Shown piece after piece: positions 19,347 to 28,014 of a stretch of 64,000 nucleotides of DNA (position 1 is the first letter of the stretch; every line of letters starts with the position of its first letter). This DNA comes from Marinobacter szutsaonensis (GTDB taxonomy: Bacteria > Pseudomonadota > Gammaproteobacteria > Pseudomonadales > Oleiphilaceae). Under the pieces are notes generated by a model. The model did no database searches and was not told where the DNA came from. It worked only from the letters and a program-made list of their open reading frames with translations. Made by a program: the position numbers and the translations under genes. The DNA lies in NCBI RefSeq assembly GCF_039523335.1, contig NZ_BAAAFC010000001.1, positions 2,790,001 to 2,854,000 of the forward strand, written 5' to 3'.

Positions 19347-19439
19347 ATGGAACAGGAAATCTTTGTGCCCCATAGCGAGCAGGAACGCAAGAACGTGATT
19401 GCTCTCGCGGAATATCTGGACAGCATCTTCTACTGCTGA
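19347..19439 (+). CDS. 30-residue peptide gene divergent from the AraC regulator
   Basis: A complete short gene: ATG preceded by GGAGGTG at 5-6 nt spacing (19336-19342), 30 sense codons and a TGA. The peptide begins MEQEIFVPHSEQE, has a charged centre and an amphipathic ALAEYLDSIFYC end with a terminal cysteine. No signal peptide or membrane segment is present. A Rho-independent terminator follows 28 nt after the stop, so this is a self-contained transcription unit. I do not recognise the peptide. Possible roles include an anti-activator of the adjacent AraC protein (as in the ANR class), a modified-peptide precursor, or a small membrane-associated peptide; none is shown by the sequence. Confidence 0.6.
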   Translation: MEQEIFVPHSEQERKNVIALAEYLDSIFYC

Positions 19440-19466
19440 TCAGACAGGCGTTCAGCCTATGACCTT

Positions 19467-19492
19467 AAGCCGGGTAACCCCCGGCTTTTTTT
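19467..19492 (+). terminator. Rho-independent terminator after the 30-codon gene
   Basis: Stem AAGCCGGG / CCCGGCTT (8 bp) with a 5-nt loop followed by a run of seven T (the last stem base pairs included), the clearest terminator of this region. Confidence 0.85.
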
Positions 19493-19585
19493 CGTCCCGA
19501 CATTCGCCTGCCTTGCTCGCTGGGCTGGCAATGGTAATGTATCCGCTCCGAGAACAATCCTGTCCAATGCGGAGGCTGTCTGTCC

Positions 19586-20383
19586 ATGAGTGTCGAGCTG
19601 AATCATCGAATTACCGGCGAAGGCAAACCCCTGATCCTGTTGCATGGCCTGTTCGGGTCACTGGAAAACCTCGGGGGGATCGCGCGCCGGCTGCAGGATG
19701 AATGGCAGATCCACGCCCTGGACGAACGCAATCACGGCAGCTCCCCGCATACCGAATCCATGGACTACCCCTCCATGGCCGAAGATGTTCTGGCCTACAT
19801 GGATGCCCAGGGGCTGGATAAAGCCTCGATCCTGGGCCATTCCATGGGCGGCAAGGTAGCCATGCAGGTGGCTCTGATAGCGCCGGAACGGGTGGAGAAA
19901 GTGATCGTCGCCGATATCGCGCCGGTCAGCTACAAACCCCGTCATGACGCCATTCTCGAGGGGCTGAGAAGTCTCGACCTGTCCGCCGTGCGCTCCCGTC
20001 AGGACGCCGACAAACTGTTGGCGGAGTTCGTCGAGACCCCGGGCGTCCGGCAGTTCCTGCTGAAGAACCTGGAACGGGTGCCCAGCGAGGAGCAGACTGC
20101 CGACGGCCCCATGTTCCGGTGGCGGCTGAACCTGCCGGTGATCGATGCCTGTTATGAAAACCTGGCCAAAGCGCCGGAGGGGGACGGCCCCTTCAACGGT
20201 CCGGTCCTGTTCCTCAAGGGCGCGGAATCTGCCTACATCCAGGAAAAGCACCGGGAGCAGATCATGCAGCTGTTTCCGTCGGCCGAGCTGCGCATCATCC
20301 AGGACACAGGTCACTGGCTGCATGCCGAGAAAGCCGATACCTTTGCCGCCCTCTGCCGCCGCTTCCTCGAGACCGAAAACTGA
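19586..20383 (+). CDS. alpha/beta-fold hydrolase, YbfF-like esterase
   Basis: A 265-residue cytosolic alpha/beta hydrolase. The oxyanion HGLFGSLENLG motif lies near residue 20-30, the nucleophile serine in GHSMGGK near residue 88, and the catalytic histidine in DTGHWLHAEK near 250. The sequence pattern, including DERNHGSSPH, is that of the YbfF esterases, which hydrolyse short acyl thio- and oxyesters in vitro; the physiological substrate is unknown. It stands alone between the terminator of the 30-codon gene and the SMP-30-like gene. Confidence 0.88.
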   Translation: MSVELNHRITGEGKPLILLHGLFGSLENLGGIARRLQDEWQIHALDERNHGSSPHTESMDYPSMAEDVLAYMDAQGLDKASILGHSMGGKVAMQVALIAPERVEKVIVADIAPVSYKPRHDAILEGLRSLDLSAVRSRQDADKLLAEFVETPGVRQFLLKNLERVPSEEQTADGPMFRWRLNLPVIDACYENLAKAPEGDGPFNGPVLFLKGAESAYIQEKHREQIMQLFPSAELRIIQDTGHWLHAEKADTFAALCRRFLETEN

Positions 20384-20493
20384 TTCGGGAGCTCTGTGAC
20401 GCGGGCCGTTTTCATGGTCTGGGCCCCGTCTGCTATGGTTAGGCCATTGTCCTGGCGGGGAAATCGGAAAATAACAACGGGCGGACGCACTCT

Positions 20494-21582
20494 ATGAAGT
20501 GGTTGTTGATCGGGTTGCTGGTGGTGTTTCTTTTGCTCGGCAGTTTTCTGCTGACGCCGTCGCCCATTGACAGCAAGGCCTGGGAACCGCCCTCGCCGCC
20601 ACCATTGACCGGGATCCTGGCACCCAACGAACGGCTTCGGCTGGCGGACCTGCTGGCCCGGGGCCAGGTCTACGGCCCGGAAGACACCACGGTCGGGCCG
20701 GACGGCGTCCTCTACAGCGGTACCCAGGACGGGTTCATCGTCCGGGTCTTTCCGGACGGACGCGTTGAAAAGTGGCTCGAGACCGGCGGCCGGCCCCTGG
20801 GGATGGTGTTTGACCGCGAGGGCAACCTGATCGTTGCGGACGCCTGGAAAGGGTTGCTGTCCATTGCCCCGGACAAGACCGTGACCGTGCTGGCCCGGGA
20901 AGCCGGGGGCACGCCGTTCCGGTTTACCGACGATGTGGACATCGGTCCGGACGGCACCATCTATTTCACCGATGCCAGCTCACGTTTCCATCAGCCGGAC
21001 TACCGGCTAGACCTGCTGGAGATGCGCCCCCACGGTCGCCTTCTGCGTTATTCACCCCGCACCGGCCGGGCCGAGGTCATGCTGGGTAACCTGCACTTTG
21101 CCAACGGCGTCGCTGTTTCGCCGGACGGAGACTTTGTTCTGGTCAACGAGACCTGGAAATACCGGATCCTGCGCTACTGGCTGCAAGGCCCTCGTGCCGG
21201 CCGGGCCGAAGTCTTTGCCGACAACCTGCCCGGATTCCCGGATAACCTGGCGGTGGATGAAGAAGGCCGATACTGGGTGGCGTTCCCCACACTGCGCAAT
21301 GCCCAGGTCGATACCTTGCACCGCTCCCCCTGGCTCAAGGACCTGGTTGCCAAGCTGCCGGACAGCCTGAAACCGGCGCCCCGGGAATATGGCCTGGTGG
21401 TGGCCTTCGATAGGGACGGCAATCCCATTACCAGTCTGCACGATACCCGCGGCACTCACTTGCAGGAAATCACCTCGGTGAATCCCCACGACGGGGTTCT
21501 ATACTTTGGTTCACTTCACAACGACCGTATCGGGCGGCTACCGTTGCACGCTATTCCGGGGCTCGGAGACACTGACGAATGA
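20494..21582 (+). CDS. SMP-30/strictosidine-synthase-like beta-propeller protein, membrane anchored
   Basis: A 362-residue protein with an N-terminal signal anchor (MKWLLIGLLVVFLLLGSFLL) and a six-bladed beta-propeller with repeated xxPDGxxY/xxDxxGN blade motifs (GPDGVLYSG, DREGNLIVADAW, GPDGTIYFTDASSRF, SPDGDFVLVNET). The family contains lactonases and strictosidine-synthase-like hydrolases; the substrate is not predictable. It overlaps the following thioesterase gene by four bases, so the two are coupled, which could suggest a joint role on acyl or lactone compounds (inference). Confidence 0.85.
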   Translation: MKWLLIGLLVVFLLLGSFLLTPSPIDSKAWEPPSPPPLTGILAPNERLRLADLLARGQVYGPEDTTVGPDGVLYSGTQDGFIVRVFPDGRVEKWLETGGRPLGMVFDREGNLIVADAWKGLLSIAPDKTVTVLAREAGGTPFRFTDDVDIGPDGTIYFTDASSRFHQPDYRLDLLEMRPHGRLLRYSPRTGRAEVMLGNLHFANGVAVSPDGDFVLVNETWKYRILRYWLQGPRAGRAEVFADNLPGFPDNLAVDEEGRYWVAFPTLRNAQVDTLHRSPWLKDLVAKLPDSLKPAPREYGLVVAFDRDGNPITSLHDTRGTHLQEITSVNPHDGVLYFGSLHNDRIGRLPLHAIPGLGDTDE

Positions 21583-22052
21583 CCGCCGAACAGAACATTG
21601 ACTGGGATCTGCCGGATCCCTTCACCCTCGAGATTACCGTGCGCGAGGAGGACACCGATCGCCTCGGGCACGCCAACAACGTGGTTTACGTCCGCTGGCT
21701 GGAAGACGTCAGCTGGGCCCACATCGAGAGCCTGGGCATGACCTGGGAGCTGCATGAGGCCACCGGCAAGGCCATGGCCATCACCCGTACCGAGATTGAT
21801 TACCTGGCGTCCGCCAACGCAGGGGACCGGCTCATTCTGGGTACCTGGCTGACCGGGTTTGACGGGCGCTTCCGCTCTTCCCGCCAGTTCCAGCTGGTGC
21901 GCCCGGCGGATGGCAAAACCCTGGTGCGGGCGGTTTCCACCCACGCCTGCGTCAACATGAAAACCCAGCGACCGTCCCGGGCACCGAAGGAGTTTGCCGA
22001 GATCCTGTCGGCGGCCTCGGTCAGCGGCGGCAAGGGCCTGGCTCCGGACTGA
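21579..22052 (+). CDS. acyl-CoA thioesterase, hotdog fold (4HBT/YbgC-like)
   Basis: A 157-residue single-hotdog-domain protein. The 4HBT active-site segment is visible: EEDTDRLGHANNVVYVRWLEDVSW, with the catalytic Asp and the conserved HxNxxxY pattern near residues 25-40. The protein has the usual length of about 150. Start ATG overlaps the preceding SMP-30-like gene (ATGA), so it is the second gene of a two-gene unit. Acyl chain specificity cannot be told. Confidence 0.9.
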   Translation: MTAEQNIDWDLPDPFTLEITVREEDTDRLGHANNVVYVRWLEDVSWAHIESLGMTWELHEATGKAMAITRTEIDYLASANAGDRLILGTWLTGFDGRFRSSRQFQLVRPADGKTLVRAVSTHACVNMKTQRPSRAPKEFAEILSAASVSGGKGLAPD

Positions 22053-22137
22053 GCTTCCCCGGAGCCCGTTTTCTGCTAGTCTGAAAGCGTCTGCCTCAGT
22101 TAGCACCGATCATTACCACCGAAGTCTGGAGAGACCC

Positions 22138-23121
22138 ATGGAATCCACGAACGAAAATAACATCGACACTTCCATGCGCCACGTGGTCTATGACCGTTTT
22201 GGTGAACGGGATGTCCTGCAGGTGGTCGAGAGCCCGGTGCCAGAGCCTGAAGATGGCCAGGTGCTGGTGCGGGTTCATGGCGCCGGCCTGAACCCCATTG
22301 ACTGGAAGACCCGAAAGGGGCTGGGCTTTGCGGCGCGCCAGATCGAGAACTCGCTGCCCTGGACGCCCGGCTATGATGTGGCCGGTGAGGTGATAGCTGT
22401 GGGCGATGGAGTTACCACCCTGGCGCCGGGTGACCGGGTAATGGGCATGGTGGGGTTCCCGGCCGCCGGAGGAGGCTACGCCGAGTATGCCCTGGCCGCA
22501 GCCGATGAGCTGGCGATCGTGCCCGAGGAACTGGACCTGGTGACGGCCGGAGGTGTCCCCCTGGCGGCACTGACCGCCTGGCAGGGGCTGTTCGAAATGG
22601 GCAAGCTGGAATCCGGACAGAAGATCCTGATCCACGCCGGTGCCGGTGGTGTCGGCCATTTCGCGGTGCAGTTTGCCCTGGAGCGGGGTGCCCACGTGAT
22701 TGCCACGGCCTCGGCACGAAACCGCGATTTCCTGGCAGAGTTGGGGGTTCATGAGGTGATCGATTACCACACCACCGACTTCGCCGACGAGTGCTACGGC
22801 CTGGACATGGTGCTGGACCTGATGGGCGGCGATGTGGGCAAGCGTTCACTGCACACCCTGGGTGAAAACGGTGTCCTGGTGACCATCCCGACGGTAACCG
22901 CGGACGAGATTATCCGCATCGCCGAAGAGATGGGGCTGCGGGCTCACGGCATGACCGTACGCCCGGATGTATTCCACCTGGAGGAGATTGCCGAGCTGAT
23001 CGAGGACGGCGATGTGCGGGTGCACGTGGACGGCCGATTTACCCTCGATCAGGTGCGGGAAGCCCACGAAGCGCTTGAAGGTGGGCATGTCCGGGGCAAG
23101 TTGGTGCTGGACTGTCGCTGA
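22138..23121 (+). CDS. zinc-independent MDR-family NADPH:quinone reductase-like oxidoreductase
   Basis: A 327-residue medium-chain dehydrogenase/reductase. The N-terminal GroES-like domain (about 15-140) contains AGLNPIDWKTRKG and PGYDVAGEV; the Rossmann domain has the nucleotide-binding AGAGGVGHFAVQFA near residue 165-178. Zinc-ligand cysteines are missing, which places it with quinone oxidoreductases rather than alcohol dehydrogenases. The ATG at 22138 is used; a second ATG at 22174 (MRHVVYD) is also plausible. Its stop codon lies inside the first unit of a 20-bp tandem repeat. Confidence 0.9.
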   Translation: MESTNENNIDTSMRHVVYDRFGERDVLQVVESPVPEPEDGQVLVRVHGAGLNPIDWKTRKGLGFAARQIENSLPWTPGYDVAGEVIAVGDGVTTLAPGDRVMGMVGFPAAGGGYAEYALAAADELAIVPEELDLVTAGGVPLAALTAWQGLFEMGKLESGQKILIHAGAGGVGHFAVQFALERGAHVIATASARNRDFLAELGVHEVIDYHTTDFADECYGLDMVLDLMGGDVGKRSLHTLGENGVLVTIPTVTADEIIRIAEEMGLRAHGMTVRPDVFHLEEIAELIEDGDVRVHVDGRFTLDQVREAHEALEGGHVRGKLVLDCR

Positions 23122-23177
23122 GGGCTCTCTACCACCGCTGAGGGCTCTCTACCACCGCTGAGGGCTCTGGCCCTCAG
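23116..23177. repeat. 20-bp tandem repeat (2.65 copies) ending in a hairpin
   Basis: Unit CGCTGAGGGCTCTCTACCAC at 23116-23135 and 23136-23155 plus 13 nt of a third copy. The last CTGAGGGC (23158-23165) pairs perfectly with GCCCTCAG (23170-23177), loop TCTG. The first unit includes the stop codon of the reductase gene, and the hairpin reaches the stop of the convergent antiporter gene. There is no T-run on either strand. Confidence 0.85.
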
Positions 23178-25051
23178 TCCTGATCTTCCGGGTCCCCGGC
23201 CTCTTTGGCCGTCGCTTTTGCGGCTTTCCCGCCGTTGTTTTTCTCCTTGCGTTCCTTCTGCGGCTGCGGCGGTACCAGGCTGATCAGCACCCAGTCTTCC
23301 TCCGGTTTCAGGTCCTCCATCTTGCAGACCGGCGAGATGTAACCCTTGCTGTCGAACACGAACAATACCAGGGCCTGGCGCTGGTATTTCTCCAGGAAAT
23401 CCTCGTAGCTGAATTCCTCGCTCAGCTGGGTGGTGCGCACCGTATAGCCCTGGCTGGCCAGGCTGGCCAGCTTGGCGTAGCTGACACCATCAAACAGGCC
23501 CCGGGTCATCTGGATCTTCTCTGCCGTCTGGTGGCGGGCCTTCTGGTCCTGATCTCCCTCGGCCAGGCTGAACACACAGTTCTTCCCGAACCAGTCGAGG
23601 AAATGGTACGTGGCCAGCGAATTCATGTGCTTGTAGGGAGAGATGACCAGCAGCTTGCCGATGCCGGTCAGGTCCAGGTGGGTCGAGGCGTGCTCGGACA
23701 CCGGATTGCCGAAGTAGACCTGAAGGTTGTCCATCCGGGCCTGACGCACGTTCTCCCAGTTGGTGTCGGCCAGGGTGACCGGCACCTCATGTTTCTTCAG
23801 GGCCTGGGCAATCATTCGGGCGACATTGTTGGCACCCAGGATCAGGAAGCCGTACTCGGCCGGTTCCGCGACCTTGAGCAGCCGTGCCACAGGCCGTGCC
23901 GTCAGGCTCTGCAGGGTAACCGTGGCAATGATCAGCATGAACACCAGGGGCACCAGAGTGGCGGCGCTTTCGTAGCCGAGCTTCTCGAGCTGGAATGCGA
24001 ACAGCGCCGAGACAGCGGCCGCCACGATGCCCCGGGGTGCGATCCAGCTCAGGAACAGTTTCTCCCGGAGGTTGAGGTCGGTGCCGATGGCCGACAGGAA
24101 GATGCTCAGGGGGCGGGCCACCAGCATCAGGGCGGCCAGGACCACCACCAGGGCCCAGCCCAGCTCTGCAATGGCGGCGAACTCAACCCGGGCCGCCAGG
24201 ATGATGAACAGGGCGGAGATCAGCAGGACACTGAGGGATTCCTTGAACTCGAGGATGGCCTCGATCGGCACCCGCTTCATGTTGGCCATCCAGATGCCCA
24301 TGATGGTCACCGTGAGCAGGCCGGACTCGTGGGCCAGTTCGTTGGAAATGGCGTAAACCCCGAGCATGAAGGTCAGGGTGCCGGCATTGTGCAGGTATTG
24401 GGGAATCCAGTGTTTGCGCAGCACCAGACCGTTCAGGTAACCGGCTGCCGCCCCGATCAGGAAACCCACCAGCAGCGTCTTGCCGAAGATATAGAGCGAG
24501 TGACTGAAGACATTGCCCTGGCCCCAGGAGACGATGCCCTCGAATACCAGTACCGCAAGCAGGGCGCCCACCGGATCGATGATGATGCCTTCCCAGCGCA
24601 GGATGTTGGCCAGCTTGGACTTCGGGCGGACCGATCTCAGCAGGGGAGCAATCACGGTGGGACCGGTAACAATGGAAATGGCCCCGAACAGCAGTGCAAC
24701 CTCCCAGGACACCCCGAGGACCCAGCGTGCCACCAGGGTGCCGATCAGGCAGGTGACGATGGAGCCGACCGGCACCAGGTTGCGCACCATCTTGCCGTGG
24801 CCGCGAATCTCTTCGTAGCGCAGGGTCAGGCTGCCCTCGAACAGGATAATGGCCACCGCCAATGAAATCACCGGGAACAGCAGGTCCCCGAATACCTGCT
24901 CTGGTACCAGGAAGCCGAAAAGGGGACCCGCGGCGATACCGCCGGCCAGGAGGAACAGGATGGCCGGCATTCGTACCCGCCAGGCCAGCCACTGGCAGAA
25001 CAGGGACAGGACGCCGATGCTGGCGAGAAGCATGACAGTGCTGAGAGGCAT
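23174..25051 (-). CDS. CPA1-type Na+/H+ antiporter with C-terminal TrkA-N-like domain
   Basis: A 625-residue integral membrane protein. Residues 1-400 hold about 12 transmembrane helices typical of monovalent cation/proton antiporters, including the ion-binding segment EGIIIDPVGALLAVLVF near 155. A soluble Rossmann (TrkA-N) region follows at about 410-530, with GFLILGANNVARMIAQAL, then a C-terminal RCK-like segment and a Lys-rich tail. It should exchange Na+ or K+ for protons at the inner membrane, with nucleotide control. The start (ATG, MPLSTVMLLASIG) lies 20 nt after the tcdA stop, so the two may be cotranscribed. Confidence 0.9.
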   Translation of the reverse strand: MPLSTVMLLASIGVLSLFCQWLAWRVRMPAILFLLAGGIAAGPLFGFLVPEQVFGDLLFPVISLAVAIILFEGSLTLRYEEIRGHGKMVRNLVPVGSIVTCLIGTLVARWVLGVSWEVALLFGAISIVTGPTVIAPLLRSVRPKSKLANILRWEGIIIDPVGALLAVLVFEGIVSWGQGNVFSHSLYIFGKTLLVGFLIGAAAGYLNGLVLRKHWIPQYLHNAGTLTFMLGVYAISNELAHESGLLTVTIMGIWMANMKRVPIEAILEFKESLSVLLISALFIILAARVEFAAIAELGWALVVVLAALMLVARPLSIFLSAIGTDLNLREKLFLSWIAPRGIVAAAVSALFAFQLEKLGYESAATLVPLVFMLIIATVTLQSLTARPVARLLKVAEPAEYGFLILGANNVARMIAQALKKHEVPVTLADTNWENVRQARMDNLQVYFGNPVSEHASTHLDLTGIGKLLVISPYKHMNSLATYHFLDWFGKNCVFSLAEGDQDQKARHQTAEKIQMTRGLFDGVSYAKLASLASQGYTVRTTQLSEEFSYEDFLEKYQRQALVLFVFDSKGYISPVCKMEDLKPEEDWVLISLVPPQPQKERKEKNNGGKAAKATAKEAGDPEDQD

Positions 25052-25071
25052 AGGTTTTCAGGTCCTTTGAA

Positions 25072-25863
25072 TTACAGGTTGGCGCGCCTGGCAATACGGT
25101 TGAGCAGGCGCGACGCCGCAACAAATCCGAAACTGGCGGTCACCGGGCTGGCGGCCCCGAAGCCGGAGGCGCAGTCCAGCCGGACCGGGCCGTTGCTGGC
25201 CGGTTTCTGCAGGCACACTTCACCATCTCCCGCAGGATACGTGAGCTGCTCAAGTGAGTATACGGCCTCTATGCCAAATCGCCGCTTGGGGTTGCGGGAG
25301 AAACCGTATTCCCGCCGCAACAGGTTGCGGACCTTGGCAAGCAACGGGTCCTGGGTGGTTTTGGCAAGGTCTGCCACCTGGATTTGCGTGGGATCCATCT
25401 GGCCTCCGGCGCCGCCTGCACACACCAGTGGGATCTTGCGTCGCTGGCAGTGAGCGATCAGGGCAGCCTTGGCCTTGACGCTGTCGATGGCATCCACCAC
25501 CCCGGTCATCTCGGGGGTAATCAGCTCGGCGGCATTCTTCGGGGTCAGGAAGCCAAAATGAACCCGTACCTCGGCATGGGGGTTGATGGTTCTGAGTCGA
25601 TCGGCCATGGCATCGGTCTTGGTACGACCGTATTGGCCTTCCAGCGCATGCAGCTGCCGGTTGGTGTTGGACACGCAGATGTCGTCCATATCGATCAGTG
25701 TCAGGGTGCCGATACCACTGCGGGCCAGCGCCTCGGCCGCCCACGAACCGACACCGCCGAGGCCGACGATGGCAATGTGTGAATTCCGGAATGCGTCCAG
25801 GGCACGGCGGCCATAGAGCCGCTCGATTCCCCCGAAACGAAAAGCGTAATCGTCCGCGGACAT
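25072..25863 (-). CDS. tcdA: tRNA threonylcarbamoyladenosine dehydratase TcdA (CsdL)
   Basis: ATP-dependent E1-like enzyme that cyclises t6A37 of ANN-decoding tRNAs to ct6A. The 263-residue protein has the ThiF/MoeB nucleotide-binding motif IAIVGLGGVGSWAAEALARSGIG near residues 30-52, the DMDDICVSNTNRQ segment near 57, and the VVDAIDSVKAK motif near 120. Length and motifs match TcdA rather than ThiF or MoeB. The gene lies upstream of the antiporter on the same strand. Confidence 0.93.
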   Translation of the reverse strand: MSADDYAFRFGGIERLYGRRALDAFRNSHIAIVGLGGVGSWAAEALARSGIGTLTLIDMDDICVSNTNRQLHALEGQYGRTKTDAMADRLRTINPHAEVRVHFGFLTPKNAAELITPEMTGVVDAIDSVKAKAALIAHCQRRKIPLVCAGGAGGQMDPTQIQVADLAKTTQDPLLAKVRNLLRREYGFSRNPKRRFGIEAVYSLEQLTYPAGDGEVCLQKPASNGPVRLDCASGFGAASPVTASFGFVAASRLLNRIARRANL

Positions 25864-25951
25864 TCAGCCTCCGTGACTAGCCGGCATTGCCGGCGCGAAT
25901 CAAAGCATGCAATTGTAACCCAGGCAGTGGAGGGAGACGAAAAGCACGCAC

Positions 25952-25977
25952 AAAAAAGCCACGCCCGAAGACGTGGC
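25952..25977 (-). terminator. Rho-independent terminator of the acyl-CoA dehydrogenase gene
   Basis: Read on the minus strand: stem GCCACG / CGTGGC with an 8-nt loop followed by six T (25957-25952), 25 nt after the stop of the acyl-CoA dehydrogenase gene. Confidence 0.8.
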
Positions 25978-26001
25978 CTTGAGGAGGGGCCTATCGGGTC
26001 A

Positions 26002-27777
26002 TCAGGCAGCCCAATGGTCATCGGAAAATGCCATCAGACTTTCCTTGCCGCTTTCGATGTCCCTGAGCAGCCAGTCGATTTCCGGCAGCAGCTTCTGGAA
26101 GTAGAAGCGCGCCGAGACCTGCTTGCCTTCGAGTAGTGGCTGGTTGCCCTCGCCACGGGCCAGTTGTTCGCCGGCGACACCGGCCATGCGTGACCACAGG
26201 TAACCGATCACGGTCAGGGCCATCAGTCGCAGGTAGGGTGTCGCGGCCGCACCTGCCTGCTCGGGATCCTTGGGAGCGTTGCTGGCAAGCCACAGAGTGG
26301 CCTGTTCCAATGCCTTGATCGCGCCTTTCAGTTCCTCGCGATGGGGGGCCTCCGGGTTGTCCTTGAGGTAGCCGGTCAGTGTGCCAAACAGGGTACGCAC
26401 CAGCTGGCCACCCTTGAGTGACAGTTTGCGGCCCACCAGGTCCATGGCCTGGATGCCGTTGGTGCCTTCATAGATACGGGCGATGCGGCCGTCCCGGACT
26501 AGCTGCTCCAGCGGCCAGTCGGTGATGAAGCCGGAGCCACCGAGGACCTGCAAGCCGGTGTTGGCGTTGTTGAAGCCCTCGTCGGTCAGGAATGCCTTGA
26601 CCACCGGCGTCAACAGCTGCACCAGATCATCGGCGGACTCACGCACGCCCGCATCCGGGTGCGCCACGGACAAATCGAGCTGGTGGCCGGTAAACAGGGC
26701 CAGGGCGCGCATGCCTTCGTTCAGCACTTTCTGGCGCATCAGCATGCGCCGCACATCGGGGTGCACAATGATCGGGTCGGCCGGGCCGTCAGGATTCTTC
26801 GGGCCGCTGAGCGAACGGCTCTGCAGGCGCTCCCGGGCAAAACCAAGGCTTTCCTGGTAGGCCATTTCCGCCAGACCAAGGCCCTGCATGCCGACCATCA
26901 GGCGGGCCTCGTTCATCATGGTGAACATGGCCCGCATGCCGTCATTGGGTTCGCCCACCAGCCAGCCTTTGGCGCCTTCAAAGTTCATCACGCAGGTGGC
27001 TGAGCCCTTGATGCCCATTTTGTGCTCCAGGCCGCCACAGAAGGCCGGGTTTCGCTCGCCGGAGTCCGGCAGGAATTTGGGTACCACGAACAGGGAAATG
27101 CCCTTGGTGGTATCCGGCGCGCCGGGCAGTTTGGCCAGAACCAGGTGCACGATGTTGTCGACCAGGTCGTGCTCGCCACCGGTGATCCAGATCTTGGTGC
27201 CTTCCAGGCTGTAGCTGCCGTCATTGTTGGGCGTGGCCCGGGTACGGATCAGGCCCAGGTCGGTGCCGCACTGGGGTTCGGTCAGGCACATGGTGCCGGT
27301 CCACTCACCGGAGATCAGCTTTTCCAGGTAGGTCTGTTTGAGTTCCTCGGAGCCGTGGGCATAGAGGGCACTGATGGCGCCGTGGGTCAGGCCCGGATAC
27401 ATGCCCAGGGACAGGTTGGTGGAGCACACCATTTCATCCACCACGAACTTGAGTGTGTGGGGCAGGCCCTGGCCGCCGAACTCCAGGGGTGCGTCGAGGG
27501 CGGTCCAGCCGCCGTCAACAAATTTGCGGTAGGCCTCTTTGAATCCATCCGGAGTCGTCACGCTCCGGGTTTGCGGATCGTACTGACAGCCTTGCCGGTC
27601 ACCGGTCTGGTTGGTGGGCTGGATGACTTCCGCCGCCAGCTTGCCGGCTTCATCAATCACCGCGGACATGAGATCCGGGGTGGCGTCGGCGTACTTTTCC
27701 AGCTCGTGCAGCTTGTCTGCTCCCAAGACGTCAAACAGAAGGAAGCGAAGGTCATTCGCAGGTGCCTGGTATTGCAT
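26002..27777 (-). CDS. acyl-CoA dehydrogenase (FadE-like, C-terminally extended)
   Basis: FAD enzyme for the first step of beta-oxidation. The 591-residue protein is longer than the 380-residue classical form and has the extra C-terminal helical domain of the bacterial FadE5-like group. Visible motifs: LTEPQCGTDLG (FAD and substrate loop, about residue 165), KIWITGGEHD, and the catalytic-base region with YEGTNGIQAMDLVGRKL near 455-470. The ATG at 27777 follows GAGGAG; an upstream in-frame start at 27870 has no support. It is a single-gene unit with its own terminator, as expected for hydrocarbon or fatty-acid users. Confidence 0.93.
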   Translation of the reverse strand: MQYQAPANDLRFLLFDVLGADKLHELEKYADATPDLMSAVIDEAGKLAAEVIQPTNQTGDRQGCQYDPQTRSVTTPDGFKEAYRKFVDGGWTALDAPLEFGGQGLPHTLKFVVDEMVCSTNLSLGMYPGLTHGAISALYAHGSEELKQTYLEKLISGEWTGTMCLTEPQCGTDLGLIRTRATPNNDGSYSLEGTKIWITGGEHDLVDNIVHLVLAKLPGAPDTTKGISLFVVPKFLPDSGERNPAFCGGLEHKMGIKGSATCVMNFEGAKGWLVGEPNDGMRAMFTMMNEARLMVGMQGLGLAEMAYQESLGFARERLQSRSLSGPKNPDGPADPIIVHPDVRRMLMRQKVLNEGMRALALFTGHQLDLSVAHPDAGVRESADDLVQLLTPVVKAFLTDEGFNNANTGLQVLGGSGFITDWPLEQLVRDGRIARIYEGTNGIQAMDLVGRKLSLKGGQLVRTLFGTLTGYLKDNPEAPHREELKGAIKALEQATLWLASNAPKDPEQAGAAATPYLRLMALTVIGYLWSRMAGVAGEQLARGEGNQPLLEGKQVSARFYFQKLLPEIDWLLRDIESGKESLMAFSDDHWAA

Positions 27778-27852
27778 GGACGCTCTCCTCGTCGTTTTCA
27801 GGTCAATCAGCCTGGATGTGATGGGCCCGGGTCTCTCAGCCCGGTACCCGTC

Positions 27853-27883
27853 TTCAAACTGGTGATTCATACGGCTGTTTGAA
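27853..27883. promoter_or_regulatory. TTCAAAC inverted repeat upstream of acyl-CoA dehydrogenase
   Basis: TTCAAAC (27853-27859) and GTTTGAA (27877-27883) form a perfect 7-bp inverted repeat with a 17-nt spacer, about 75-105 nt upstream of the dehydrogenase start. The half-site resembles the CAAAC/GTTTG halves of PsrA-type fatty-acid regulators, but the spacing is much wider than the usual 2-4 nt. Confidence 0.3.
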
Positions 27884-28014
27884 CGCTTTGGTCTTCACGA
27901 ATCGGGTAAAAAAGTGGCGCAACTTGATAAAAAAAACGTATCGACCTGTTGGGTTCGATCAATGGGTTTTTCTGAAAACCCTTTGGTAGTCTTTTCAATC
28001 AGTTGGAGCGCGCC

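Noticed and set aside
23116..23177. Tandem repeat as a CRISPR or iteron array
   Set aside because: Units are directly adjacent without spacers, only 2.65 copies, and no replication gene is near.
27964..27982. GGGTTTT-TCTG-AAAACCC hairpin as a terminator
   Set aside because: It lies between two divergent genes, so no transcript is expected to end there; a leader or operator role is more likely but unsupported.
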